This document shows positions 12,121-19,759 of a stretch of 64,000 nt of DNA, piece by piece (positions within the stretch are counted from its first letter, which is position 1; each line of letters begins with the position of its first letter). This DNA comes from Rouxiella sp. WC2420. Lineage in GTDB: Bacteria > Pseudomonadota > Gammaproteobacteria > Enterobacterales > Enterobacteriaceae. A program made the translations under genes and the position numbers. The notes under the pieces were generated by a model. It had not been told where the DNA came from and searched no databases. It worked only from the letters and a program-made list of their open reading frames with translations. The stretch covers positions 3,100,001-3,164,000 of the forward strand of contig NZ_CP165628.1 in assembly GCF_041200025.1 (NCBI RefSeq), in the 5' to 3' direction.

Positions 12121-13293
12121 TTAAATTTTCAGATCGGCAAAGGCCTGAATAATTTTATCAATCTGCTCGTCGCTGTGCGCGGCATTCACGCTACAACGCA
12201 GCAAAGTATTACCAGCCGGTGCAGCGGGTGGCAATGCCAGGTTTACATAAACACCGTTTTCGATCAGTTCACGCCAGAGACGCAGGCCGTCTTCTTTTGA
12301 ACCCACCAGCACAGGAACCACCGGGCTGATGCGCGGGCCCAGCTCAAGTCCCAACTCGGCAAGTCCGTGGTAAAGTCTGCGAGCATTGCTCCACAGCTTT
12401 TCACGCAGGCCCGGGTTCTCGGCGATAGTTCTTAAAGAAGAACGTACAGAGGCGATACTTGATGGCGATGGCGAGGCGGTGAAGATATAAGGACGGCTGC
12501 TGTAGCGCAGCACTTCCATTGCTTTGGCACCGACGGCAAAACCACCAATAGAGGCCAGACTCTTGCTAAACGTGCCAAGGATAATATCAACATCATCCTC
12601 AACGTGCAGCTCTTCTGCCAGGCCGCGGCCTGTCGCGCCCATGACGCCGAATGAGTGAGCTTCATCGACCAGCAAATAGCCACCAAGGCGACGTTTGATG
12701 TCAACAATCTCGACCAGAGGAGCAACATCACCCAGCATGCTGTAGATGCCTTCAACGATGATGATCGCTTCTTTGGCACGGTCACCCAGCAGCACCATAC
12801 GGCGCTCCAGATCTTCGGCATCATTGTGACGGAAACGGATTAACTGCGCCCCGCCCAGAGCACACGCGTCATAAATACTTGCGTGGCAATCTTTGTCAAT
12901 CAGGACCACGGCATCAGAATGCGCCAGCGTACTGATCACACCCAGATTGGCGGTATATCCAGTAGGGTAAACAATGGCAGTAGGACGGTCAAAGAAGGCC
13001 GCCAACTCATGCTCTAACGCAAGGTGCGAACCGTAGCTACCATTGGCCATACGCGAACCGGTAGTTCCTGTGCCCTGAGCTGCCAATGCAGCCTGACCTT
13101 CGGCAATCGCTTGCTCATTGAAGGTCAGACCCAAATAGTTGTTCGTGCCTGCCAGCACAATTTTGTGGTCGCCAATACGACCTTCCGTTGCTGAGTAGAT
13201 CTCATCGATACAGGCGCCAAATGGATTTATACCAGGCGTTCGGTATTCATTAAGTCTGTCCGCAAGATTAGCAAACTTATCATAAAGACCCAT
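12121..13293 (-). CDS. Serine-palmitoyltransferase-like alpha-oxoamine synthase (PLP)
   Basis: The enzyme of about 390 residues belongs to the PLP-dependent alpha-oxoamine synthases, which condense an amino acid with an acyl thioester and release CO2. It resembles bacterial serine palmitoyltransferases more than BioF or Kbl: GTNNYLGL near residue 49, CHASIYDA (cofactor-stacking His), VDEAHSFG (Asp and His), GTFSKS with PLP lysine 244, RPYIFTAS, and the C-terminal VNLALPPAAPAGNTLLRCS block with the substrate-binding Arg. The frame can be opened to 13323, but the ATG at 13293 has GGAG seven bases upstream and is preferred. It overlaps the acyl carrier protein gene by 14 bases, so the carrier probably delivers the acyl chain. 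The likely product is a 3-keto long-chain base, the first step of sphingolipid-like synthesis. Ceramide synthase and ketoreductase genes are not adjacent. The exact substrate is unknown. Confidence 0.82.
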   Translation of the reverse strand: MGLYDKFANLADRLNEYRTPGINPFGACIDEIYSATEGRIGDHKIVLAGTNNYLGLTFNEQAIAEGQAALAAQGTGTTGSRMANGSYGSHLALEHELAAFFDRPTAIVYPTGYTANLGVISTLAHSDAVVLIDKDCHASIYDACALGGAQLIRFRHNDAEDLERRMVLLGDRAKEAIIIVEGIYSMLGDVAPLVEIVDIKRRLGGYLLVDEAHSFGVMGATGRGLAEELHVEDDVDIILGTFSKSLASIGGFAVGAKAMEVLRYSSRPYIFTASPSPSSIASVRSSLRTIAENPGLREKLWSNARRLYHGLAELGLELGPRISPVVPVLVGSKEDGLRLWRELIENGVYVNLALPPAAPAGNTLLRCSVNAAHSDEQIDKIIQAFADLKI

Positions 13294-13540
13294 AGGTGCT
13301 CTCCAGGTGTGGGAGTAGCGCATTCAGCAACTGCTCGGGGGTTCTAACATTCAGCAAGATATTTATTGGGATGGTAATATCTAATTTGTCTTCTAGCTTC
13401 ATTAACAGACTCATCACTTTAATAGATTCCAGGCCAATATCATTGACGAGATCGCTGTCCGGCTTTACCTCATGATCGCCCTCAACCATACCCTGCAGGA
13501 ACTCAAGGATATAGTCCATTAATACTTCACGGTTTAACAT
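13280..13540 (-). CDS. Dedicated acyl carrier protein upstream of the SPT-like enzyme
   Basis: A small acidic protein of about 86 residues with the four-helix acyl carrier layout. The phosphopantetheine site is Ser39 in NDIGLESIKVMSLL, so the usual DSL triplet reads ESI. The frame extends to a GTG at 13555, and ATG codons at 13540 and 13519 are alternatives; none has a strong ribosome site, so the start is uncertain. It ends inside the first codons of the SPT-like gene, the paired layout reported for some bacterial SPTs. It probably carries the fatty acyl group for that enzyme and is distinct from the housekeeping AcpP, which would sit in a fab cluster. Confidence 0.8.
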   Translation of the reverse strand: MLNREVLMDYILEFLQGMVEGDHEVKPDSDLVNDIGLESIKVMSLLMKLEDKLDITIPINILLNVRTPEQLLNALLPHLESTYGSL

Positions 13541-14284
13541 AAAAATTTCACACACCTATAGTATATAATGATAATCAAATACTTTTTGCGCTGCACACGC
13601 TCTAACCCATCACAGGAAACCAGTTAATAGATTCAGACAAGCTTTAGTTGCTCACGTTTGTATCAGAATGTTTTTTATGACTAAAATCTACTTTACATTT
13701 AAGCCTATAGCTTATTCGGAGTATCTTCTATTCTTATTGTGTGGTTTCGGTCGAACTCGTCATTGAACCTCGACAATTCACGTCGATAAAGCATTAAGTG
13801 ATAAAAGGTAAAAAGTTCCCACCCTGATAATGTAACCATTCGTGTCAAAAAATACCAACTTATCCTGAACAACATACACATCCCTGACTGTAACGCCAGT
13901 TAAACTGCAGCAGCTTAGGCTTGATGCCTATCAGAATATATTAATTATTTTACTTTTGATAATATTTTGCAATTAAGCACTTGAGTATTAAAAAGGCCAT
14001 CCCAATTTAAATTTGGCTTAGTAAGAAATTTAATAACCCTTCTCTAAAGTTAACCCAGCTATAAATCTTATAACTAATAGGTAGAGATTAAATCGCAAGG
14101 TGTTTGATTAATTTTGTTAATAGCTGCAATAACTCAGGCCCTACTCGTCTCAAAGTCGGAATCTACTATTTTAATGCATTAAATAAAACCACCGGGTGAT
14201 TATATCCAACAATATGGTTTATACTGAGAATCACCTATCAAGCTGAGTTGAGACAATGTTCGATCCTAATCGAGGGGTCATCAC
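13541..14284. other. AT-rich gene-free stretch
   Basis: About 740 bases with many stops in all frames. It should hold the promoter of the minus-strand ACP/SPT operon at its left end and that of the small winged-helix gene at its right end. I see no further gene, repeat or RNA structure I can support. Confidence 0.6.
13564..13582. promoter_or_regulatory. Candidate Fur box in front of the ACP/SPT-like operon
   Basis: TATAATGATAATCAAATAC matches the 19-base Fur consensus GATAATGATAATCATTATC at 14 positions, mainly the first two hexamers. It overlaps a possible minus-strand -10 (TATACT at 13565-13560), just upstream of the carrier protein gene. AT-rich surroundings raise the chance of a random match. 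Confidence 0.4.
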
Positions 14285-14560
14285 ATGCGCATGTCTACGG
14301 TCCAAAAAGATATTTTGCTGCTCCTTTATGATCATTCAGGTCTGGGCAATCAAGCCGTATCATTTAGCGCTATCTCTATGTTTACTTTACTCAATCAGCA
14401 TCGTGCAAGACCAGTCCCAGTCACTGACTTTCGTCGCGCCTGTCACAAACTACTCGCTATCGGACTGGTTGAAAAATATCGCGACGAGCAATCACAAAAA
14501 GTCGTTTTTCGCTTATCTGCCGAAGGTAAGACAAGTGCAAGCCTGCTCTATTGCCGTTAG
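14285..14560 (+). CDS. Small winged-helix DNA-binding protein
   Basis: The 91-residue product resembles a lone winged helix-turn-helix domain: an N-terminal helix (VQKDILLLLYDH), a helix pair around FRRACHKLLAIGLVEKY, and a wing-like hairpin ending QKVVFRLSAEGK. GAGGGG seven bases before the ATG at 14285 supports this start. A second start-to-stop frame of 103 codons overlaps it from 14256, but that product looks random and lacks such a site. The gene stands alone between AT-rich flanks, so its targets are unknown; the neighbouring ACP/SPT operon and the cupin gene are possible. The family could not be named with certainty. Confidence 0.6.
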   Translation: MRMSTVQKDILLLLYDHSGLGNQAVSFSAISMFTLLNQHRARPVPVTDFRRACHKLLAIGLVEKYRDEQSQKVVFRLSAEGKTSASLLYCR

Positions 14561-14783
14561 ATTTTAGGATTTTTATAATAATCATTGTCTTTTCCCCATC
14601 TGCAAAACTTCCTGCCTTCTCCACACTGATTAACGCAGTAATGTGTTAATTAACCGCCAATAAATTAACCAATGTTTTTTGCAATTTCCCTAAGCTGGAC
14701 GTCGAGTTATTACTAACCTATTTATCCGTTCAGTATAAATTTTCGGCTGTTGGTTAACCTTCACATTAAGGGAATTTTATTAA

Positions 14784-15146
14784 ATGAAAGTGCAAAAAAT
14801 AGCGCAACCCGCATCAATCAAAGTTTTAGAGTCGTGGGGAAATGTTGAAGGCTTGCCTGATACCCCGGCTGTAAAACTCTCCGGGATCCAGAAAGTCATT
14901 CCGGGTAAGGAGGACATTGATACCGGAATATTTGAATGCAGCGCAGGAAGTTATCGACGCTCCGTTAAGCAGGCCGAAATTATGCACTTCCTGAATGGCA
15001 AAGGATCTTTTACTCCTGACGGAGAAGAAACCCTTGAGTTTACCGCCGGAGACTCATTCTTCTTTGAGGCCAATACCGAGGGCACTTGGGTCATTGAAAC
15101 AGATATGCGTAAGCTTTACGTGATTTTCGACGCGCTCGAGGCCTAA
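14784..15146 (+). CDS. Cupin-domain protein (DUF861-like)
   Basis: The 120-residue protein is a single small beta-barrel cupin. The core EIMHFLNGKGSFTPDG, then GDSFFFEANTEGTW and KLYVIF, matches the Cupin_3/DUF861 pattern related to the ureidoglycine aminohydrolase cupin. Some metal-binding His positions of enzymatic cupins appear reduced, so a binding or accessory role is possible. AGGGA lies ten bases before the ATG. It stands alone between intergenic gaps, with a hairpin after the stop. The substrate is unknown. Confidence 0.75.
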   Translation: MKVQKIAQPASIKVLESWGNVEGLPDTPAVKLSGIQKVIPGKEDIDTGIFECSAGSYRRSVKQAEIMHFLNGKGSFTPDGEETLEFTAGDSFFFEANTEGTWVIETDMRKLYVIFDALEA

Positions 15147-15155
15147 GGCAACTCA

Positions 15156-15177
15156 CCGCCTCGCAACCACGAGGCGG
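15156..15177 (+). terminator. Short hairpin after the cupin gene
   Basis: CCGCCTCG and CGAGGCGG form an 8-bp GC-rich stem ten bases after the cupin stop. No T run follows, so termination would be rho-dependent or weak. Confidence 0.4.
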
Positions 15178-15356
15178 CTATAAAACAACAGGTTAACCTT
15201 CTCGACTTTACCACGACGCTTTTGACCTATCGTCGTTGACCGTTTACATCATCACCTTATCGCCTACAAAAATAATAGTTGCTGAATAAACCGCCTTCCC
15301 CTCATAATTTTCCAGTGATAACATAAAAAAGATATCAATGAAAACTGGAGTCAAAA

Positions 15357-16238
15357 ATGATTATTATCACAGGCGCTTCCGGGCAGTTGGGACGCGAAAT
15401 CGCACGACAGCTTGTAAATAAAATACCGGAAAATCAGGTTGTTGCAGGCACTCGTGATGTGCAGAAAATGGCTAATTTTGCCCAAAGTGGTGTACAGCTG
15501 AGAATCACTGATTTTGCCGATCCGGCTGGCTTGGCGCATGCTTTTACAGGTATGCATCAGGTTCTGCTGGTTTCTGTCGATAAACTTGGAGAGGAAGCGC
15601 TTCGGTTACATAACAATGCCATCGGCGCAGCGCGTTCTGCCGGGGTACAACGGGTGCTGTATACCAGCCACATGGGCGCACGAGCAGATTCAATGTTTGT
15701 CCCTGCTGTTGACCATACAGCAACCGAGGACCTGCTGGCGGCAAATGGCACACCTTTTACCTCGCTGCGCCATGGTTTTTATGCTGAAAGCGGACTGCAT
15801 ATGATTGGACGGGCATTTGAAACTGGCGAGCTTCGCGTTCCAGAAGATGGCCCTGTGAGCTGGACTGCTCGTAATGATTTGGCAGAAGCAGACGCGATTA
15901 TTCTCGCCGATCCTGGCCGATTTGACGGTATGACTCCGCCATTAACTGCTCCGCAAGCCTTTACCATGGCTGAGTTAGCCAACATCGCCTCAGAGATGAC
16001 TCAGCGTGAAATAAAACATGTCACACTGACCGATACGCAGTGGATTAGCGAAAAAGTTGCTCTGGGAGTGCCCGCGCCCATGGCCGAATTGCTGTTAGGC
16101 ATGTTCAAGGCGGCAAGATTAGGTGATTTCTCTGTGGTTGATCCTGCTTTAGAGAAGCTGCTTGGTCGTCGCCCACAAACTATGCGTGATATTCTCACCG
16201 GAGTCCTAAAGCCTGCTCAGGCCTCCCAAAGCGATTAA
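15357..16238 (+). CDS. NmrA/QorB-like NAD(P)-dependent oxidoreductase
   Basis: The 293-residue atypical short-chain dehydrogenase starts with the Rossmann motif ITGASGQLGREIA (residues 4-16). It continues with VLLVSVDK and VLYTSHMGA and lacks a classical YxxxK, as in the NmrA/QorB group. QorB-type proteins reduce quinones with NADPH and help resist reactive electrophiles. The ATG has TGGAG seven bases upstream. A TetR-type regulator gene begins 22 bases after its stop, so the two are probably co-transcribed and the regulator may control this reductase. The in vivo substrate is not known. Confidence 0.8.
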   Translation: MIIITGASGQLGREIARQLVNKIPENQVVAGTRDVQKMANFAQSGVQLRITDFADPAGLAHAFTGMHQVLLVSVDKLGEEALRLHNNAIGAARSAGVQRVLYTSHMGARADSMFVPAVDHTATEDLLAANGTPFTSLRHGFYAESGLHMIGRAFETGELRVPEDGPVSWTARNDLAEADAIILADPGRFDGMTPPLTAPQAFTMAELANIASEMTQREIKHVTLTDTQWISEKVALGVPAPMAELLLGMFKAARLGDFSVVDPALEKLLGRRPQTMRDILTGVLKPAQASQSD

Positions 16239-16260
16239 CCAAGGGGTTTCAATAAAGATT

Positions 16261-16947
16261 ATGAAGGTAAATGATGCTGATGATGCAAGAACTCGAATCA
16301 TTACCGCTGCAGCCGCTCTGATTCGAACCCACGGCACGGATGCAGCAACGACGCGCGCGGTGTCTGCCGCCGCATCAATTCAACCGCCGACGATTTATCG
16401 ATTGGTGGGCGATAAAGATGCCTTGCTTGATGCCGTTGCAGAGTTTGAGCTGGCCGCTTATGTCGCCACCAAAAAGGATGAGGATCTCCCCTCGGATCCG
16501 ATTGAAGCCTTGCGCTTTGGCTGGGATAAGCATGTCGCATTCGGCCTGTCCAATCCTGCGTTATTCAGGATAATCAGCAATAACGCCGCCTCACCCGCGG
16601 CAAAATCAGGTATAAAAGCGTTGGCTAAAAAAGTACATGCGGTCGCGCTGGCAGGAAGATTGCAAGGCAGTGAAGAGCGAGCAGTGGCAATGATGCATGC
16701 TACTTGTACCGGGGTGGTTATCTCTCTGATCGCACAAGAACAGACACCCGCGCATTTTGACCTTGCTGCTGAAACGCGTGAGGCGGTTATTCAGGCAATA
16801 ACCAATAACAGGCTTGAACTGGCAGATGAAAAAATCGGTACTGCGGCAACGACATTAAGGGCTCGGCTCGGCCAGTCGCAAACGCTGACAAACGGCGAGC
16901 GTGGTTTGATGGATGAGATTTTGCTCCGATTGGGCAGTGAGATTTAA
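16261..16947 (+). CDS. TetR/AcrR-family transcriptional regulator
   Basis: The 228-residue protein has an N-terminal helix-turn-helix region (RIITAAAALIRTHGTDAATTRAVSAAA then PPTIYRLVGDKDALLDAV, residues 12-60) followed by an all-helical ligand domain. The helix reading TIYRLVGDK replaces the usual LYYHFxxK but fits the family. It directly follows the QorB-like reductase gene and probably senses an electrophile or quinone affecting that gene. The ribosome site before the ATG is weak (AAGGGG about 14 bases upstream), which fits coupling to the upstream gene. Confidence 0.82.
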   Translation: MKVNDADDARTRIITAAAALIRTHGTDAATTRAVSAAASIQPPTIYRLVGDKDALLDAVAEFELAAYVATKKDEDLPSDPIEALRFGWDKHVAFGLSNPALFRIISNNAASPAAKSGIKALAKKVHAVALAGRLQGSEERAVAMMHATCTGVVISLIAQEQTPAHFDLAAETREAVIQAITNNRLELADEKIGTAATTLRARLGQSQTLTNGERGLMDEILLRLGSEI

Positions 16948-17006
16948 GCCCTGACTAAACAATCATTTTTGAATAATATTTAACATCAAATTTCTGTTCT
17001 CGAGGT

Positions 17007-17915
17007 TTAATACCTGGAAGTGAATTTTTCGAAACTGGCGACCAGGCTATCGATAAACACTCGAGTCCGCGAAGGCATTAAACGGCGTCCGGGGAACACG
17101 GCCCACACAGGAACGCCGGGACATTCCCAATCCTCAAGCACACGAACCAGCTCACCCGTTTCCAGATAAGGGTGGGCGAAATGGGTAGTTACACTGGTGA
17201 TTCCCGCGCCGAGGCGGGCAAGATTGATTAACACACTGGGTGAATTGGCAACAGCACGCATCGGCGGACTCCCCTCCCAGCACTCCCCCTGTTTGGTGAG
17301 CGTCCAGGGTGAAACGTCACCTCCACGCGTCCGCAATCTCAGCACCGAGCGCTGCATCAAATCTTGCGGATGATCTACCCGCCCATGCTTTTTAATAAAC
17401 GAGGGCGCAGCGTAAAGCCCAACCCGAAACGTGCTCAGTTGGCGAGCCACCAGCGTTGAATCATTCTGCAAGTTACCCATACGCAAGGCGATATCATACC
17501 CCTCGCCAATAATATCAACGCGTTGCTGAGAGGAATCTATATCCAGCGTGACCTGTGGATATTTCTCGATAAAGTCTGCCAGCAGAGCACCAATTAAATT
17601 TTGAGAAAAATCTCCGGGCATTGATATTCTTAATTGACCCGTGGGCTTGGCCTGGCGGTTTTCAGTCAGCGCCAGCATGGCTTCCATTTCGGCAGAAATT
17701 TGTTGCGCGTGGCGCAGCACGGCTTTGCCATATTCGGTAATCATCATCTTGCGCGTGGTCCTGACAATCAATCGTTCACCCAGCTGATTTTCCAAGGCCG
17801 AAATCCGTCTGGAAACGGTGGAGTTGGGAATATCAAGGCGTTCAGCCGCCCCTGAAAAACTTCCCTCTTCCACAACGCAGGCAAACAGGACCAAGTCTGC
17901 GGGATCAAATTTCAT
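17007..17915 (-). CDS. LysR-family transcriptional regulator
   Basis: The 302-residue protein begins with the LysR winged helix-turn-helix (LVLFACVVEEGSFSGAAERLDIPNSTVSRRISALENQLG, about residues 8-46). A periplasmic-binding-like effector domain follows with GQLRISMP and the LVRVLEDWECPGVPVWAVFP end typical of the CrgA/AaeR-like subgroup. It is transcribed away from the DoxX gene at 18189, so the 273-base gap between them probably carries its operator. The effector is unknown. Confidence 0.88.
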   Translation of the reverse strand: MKFDPADLVLFACVVEEGSFSGAAERLDIPNSTVSRRISALENQLGERLIVRTTRKMMITEYGKAVLRHAQQISAEMEAMLALTENRQAKPTGQLRISMPGDFSQNLIGALLADFIEKYPQVTLDIDSSQQRVDIIGEGYDIALRMGNLQNDSTLVARQLSTFRVGLYAAPSFIKKHGRVDHPQDLMQRSVLRLRTRGGDVSPWTLTKQGECWEGSPPMRAVANSPSVLINLARLGAGITSVTTHFAHPYLETGELVRVLEDWECPGVPVWAVFPGRRLMPSRTRVFIDSLVASFEKFTSRY

Positions 17916-18188
17916 TATTATGCCATTTTTGGGATTATGTTATCCATTTCTGGAGTTTATGCCCAATCACGAAACAGTTAAAGTGAATTTGAGCTTATGG
18001 CAGTTTGCCAAACGCTGAATTATCAGGAAAAACGTAGAAACGAAGCTAATCAGCCACTTTCAACCGAATAGCCTCATTTGCACGGAATTAGATATTCCAA
18101 AAATCATCTTTAATGATGATGCACGGCAGATACCAACACGGTTTTTGCCTAATTAACTTTACACCTCAATTCTTCAGGGATTAATACA

Positions 18189-18602
18189 ATGCGTTATTTT
18201 TCTATTACTAAATTCAGTGATGCCATCCTGTTAATTACTCGCATCATGCTGATGCTGTTATTTGTTATTTTTGGCTATGAAAAACTGATAGGTTTTAGCG
18301 GCACGATTAACTATATGGCATCCACTGGATCGCCGTTCCCGACCTTATCGGCAATTGTTGCCGTCGTGCTGGAATTCTTTGTCGGTATTGCCATCATATT
18401 AGGTTTCTATACCCGCCCACTGGCGCTGATTATGGCCGTATACACCCTAATTACCGCTCTGATCGGCCATAATTTCTGGACCATGACCGGAGCTGCGCAT
18501 TATGCCAACGAGATTAATTTTTACAAAAATGTCGCAATTATGGGCGGATTGTTCCTGCTTGCGCTGACGGGTCCAGGTAAATACTCCCTCGACCGCAAAT
18601 AA
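18189..18602 (+). CDS. DoxX-family inner membrane protein
   Basis: The 137-residue protein has four predicted membrane helices, with LLFVIFGYEKLIGFSG in the first and a final helix with LFLLALTGPGKYSLDRK, the DoxX signature. DoxX-like proteins are linked to redox homeostasis at the membrane, but their reaction is not well defined. CAGGGA lies nine bases before the ATG. The divergent LysR gene is the likely regulator, an arrangement common for this family. Confidence 0.88.
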   Translation: MRYFSITKFSDAILLITRIMLMLLFVIFGYEKLIGFSGTINYMASTGSPFPTLSAIVAVVLEFFVGIAIILGFYTRPLALIMAVYTLITALIGHNFWTMTGAAHYANEINFYKNVAIMGGLFLLALTGPGKYSLDRK

Positions 18603-18762
18603 TCATTCACGGAAGTCGCTAATCACTGTGGCTCTCAAGATTTTAACCTCCGACTAGAATTGACAAATAATAGTGGCTGATTAAAAAAGTCATGGGATTG
18701 ATAAAGGTTATAGCCGATAGGCTCATCATGCCTGCGGTAAAAACCTTTATCTGTTCTCACGT

Positions 18763-19734
18763 TCAATAAGTGACATTGACAGTAACGGTATCTGAATAGC
18801 TGCCGGGAGTGTAATTTGCACTCGCAGCGGTAGCATAGACTGTATAAGTGGTGGCCGAACCGCTCCCAGTCCCGGCAATACTGTTTGCCGCGCTACTGCC
18901 CCAGACTACACCATTGATCCCACTGGTAGACCTGAGCTGATAAGGCACAGTATCCTTATTGGGTGCGGTGCCTGACATTACACCCGCGCCCGTGGTGCTG
19001 CTGTTTGAAGGAACAAGTCCTATGGTATAGGGCGTACTGTTGGTGCAGTCGACGCTAAGCGTGTTGCTGGAGGCGGTATTGACCGCTGTGGCACTGACAG
19101 AACCGAGGTTAATATTGCCGTTGGTAGTCAGGGTACACTGCTTGGCAACGGTAGCCAACACGCTGAAAGCAAAGTTTGAAATCACCGTCGAGCCGCAAGT
19201 GCCGGGTGGGATCAACAGCGCTGTATTTGACGTTACTACCGCGGTCGCTGCCGAAAAGTTATCAGTGTAACTGCCTGGAGTAGCCGTGGTTTGTGGCGTG
19301 GATAACGTCCCGTAAACCGTCAAACTCCCCCCGGTGGGAACCCCAATGGCCAGTGATCCCAAATTGGCCATCACTGGCGTTGTTCCCGCAACATACTGAC
19401 TCCCCCATACAGTACCTCCAGTGTTTTGATAAAGCTGATAGCTTAACGTGCCCGCCGGAGTACCGGTATTAGCCATCGCCCGCGTAGTGACCTGATTAGT
19501 ATTGGTCGAGGCGCCAATGTTAAAGCACAAAGTGACGCCCCCAACCAATGTATCCAATACCCCACGCGTACAAGAGTAACTAAAGGTCATGCTGGTGGTC
19601 GGAGTAGCAGTCACCAGCGGGTTAACCGTCGAGAAATTCACCGACTGAACGTTACTCACCGAGCAGGTGATCGCATAACTTAGCGATGGAGATAGCCCTA
19701 ACAGCATCAATAACAACAAATTTCTTATGTGCAT
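18763..19734 (-). CDS. Two-domain spore-coat-U protein, probable tip adhesin of the archaic pilus (CsuE-like)
   Basis: The 323-residue secreted protein has a signal peptide (MHIRNLLLLMLLGLSPSLSYA) and two spore coat U domains, about residues 22-180 and 185-323. The second closes with ATAASANYTPGSYSDTVTVNVTY, nearly the same ending as the pilin at 22869. Two-domain members of this family act as the tip subunit in archaic chaperone-usher pili such as Acinetobacter Csu. It is the last gene of the operon, 25 bases after the usher. GAGGAG seven bases before the ATG supports the start. Confidence 0.85.
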   Translation of the reverse strand: MHIRNLLLLMLLGLSPSLSYAITCSVSNVQSVNFSTVNPLVTATPTTSMTFSYSCTRGVLDTLVGGVTLCFNIGASTNTNQVTTRAMANTGTPAGTLSYQLYQNTGGTVWGSQYVAGTTPVMANLGSLAIGVPTGGSLTVYGTLSTPQTTATPGSYTDNFSAATAVVTSNTALLIPPGTCGSTVISNFAFSVLATVAKQCTLTTNGNINLGSVSATAVNTASSNTLSVDCTNSTPYTIGLVPSNSSTTGAGVMSGTAPNKDTVPYQLRSTSGINGVVWGSSAANSIAGTGSGSATTYTVYATAASANYTPGSYSDTVTVNVTY

Positions 19735-19759
19735 TCACTAGCTCCTCGACTCGCCGGCC

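Noticed and set aside
14571-14589. Second Fur-like match upstream of the cupin gene
   Set aside because: It matches 14 of 19 bases but lies about 200 bases before the gene with no promoter nearby, and AT-rich DNA gives such matches by chance.
18700-18751. Inverted repeat GATAAAGGTT / AACCTTTATC past the end of the pilus operon
   Set aside because: The 32-base loop and missing U run make a terminator doubtful.
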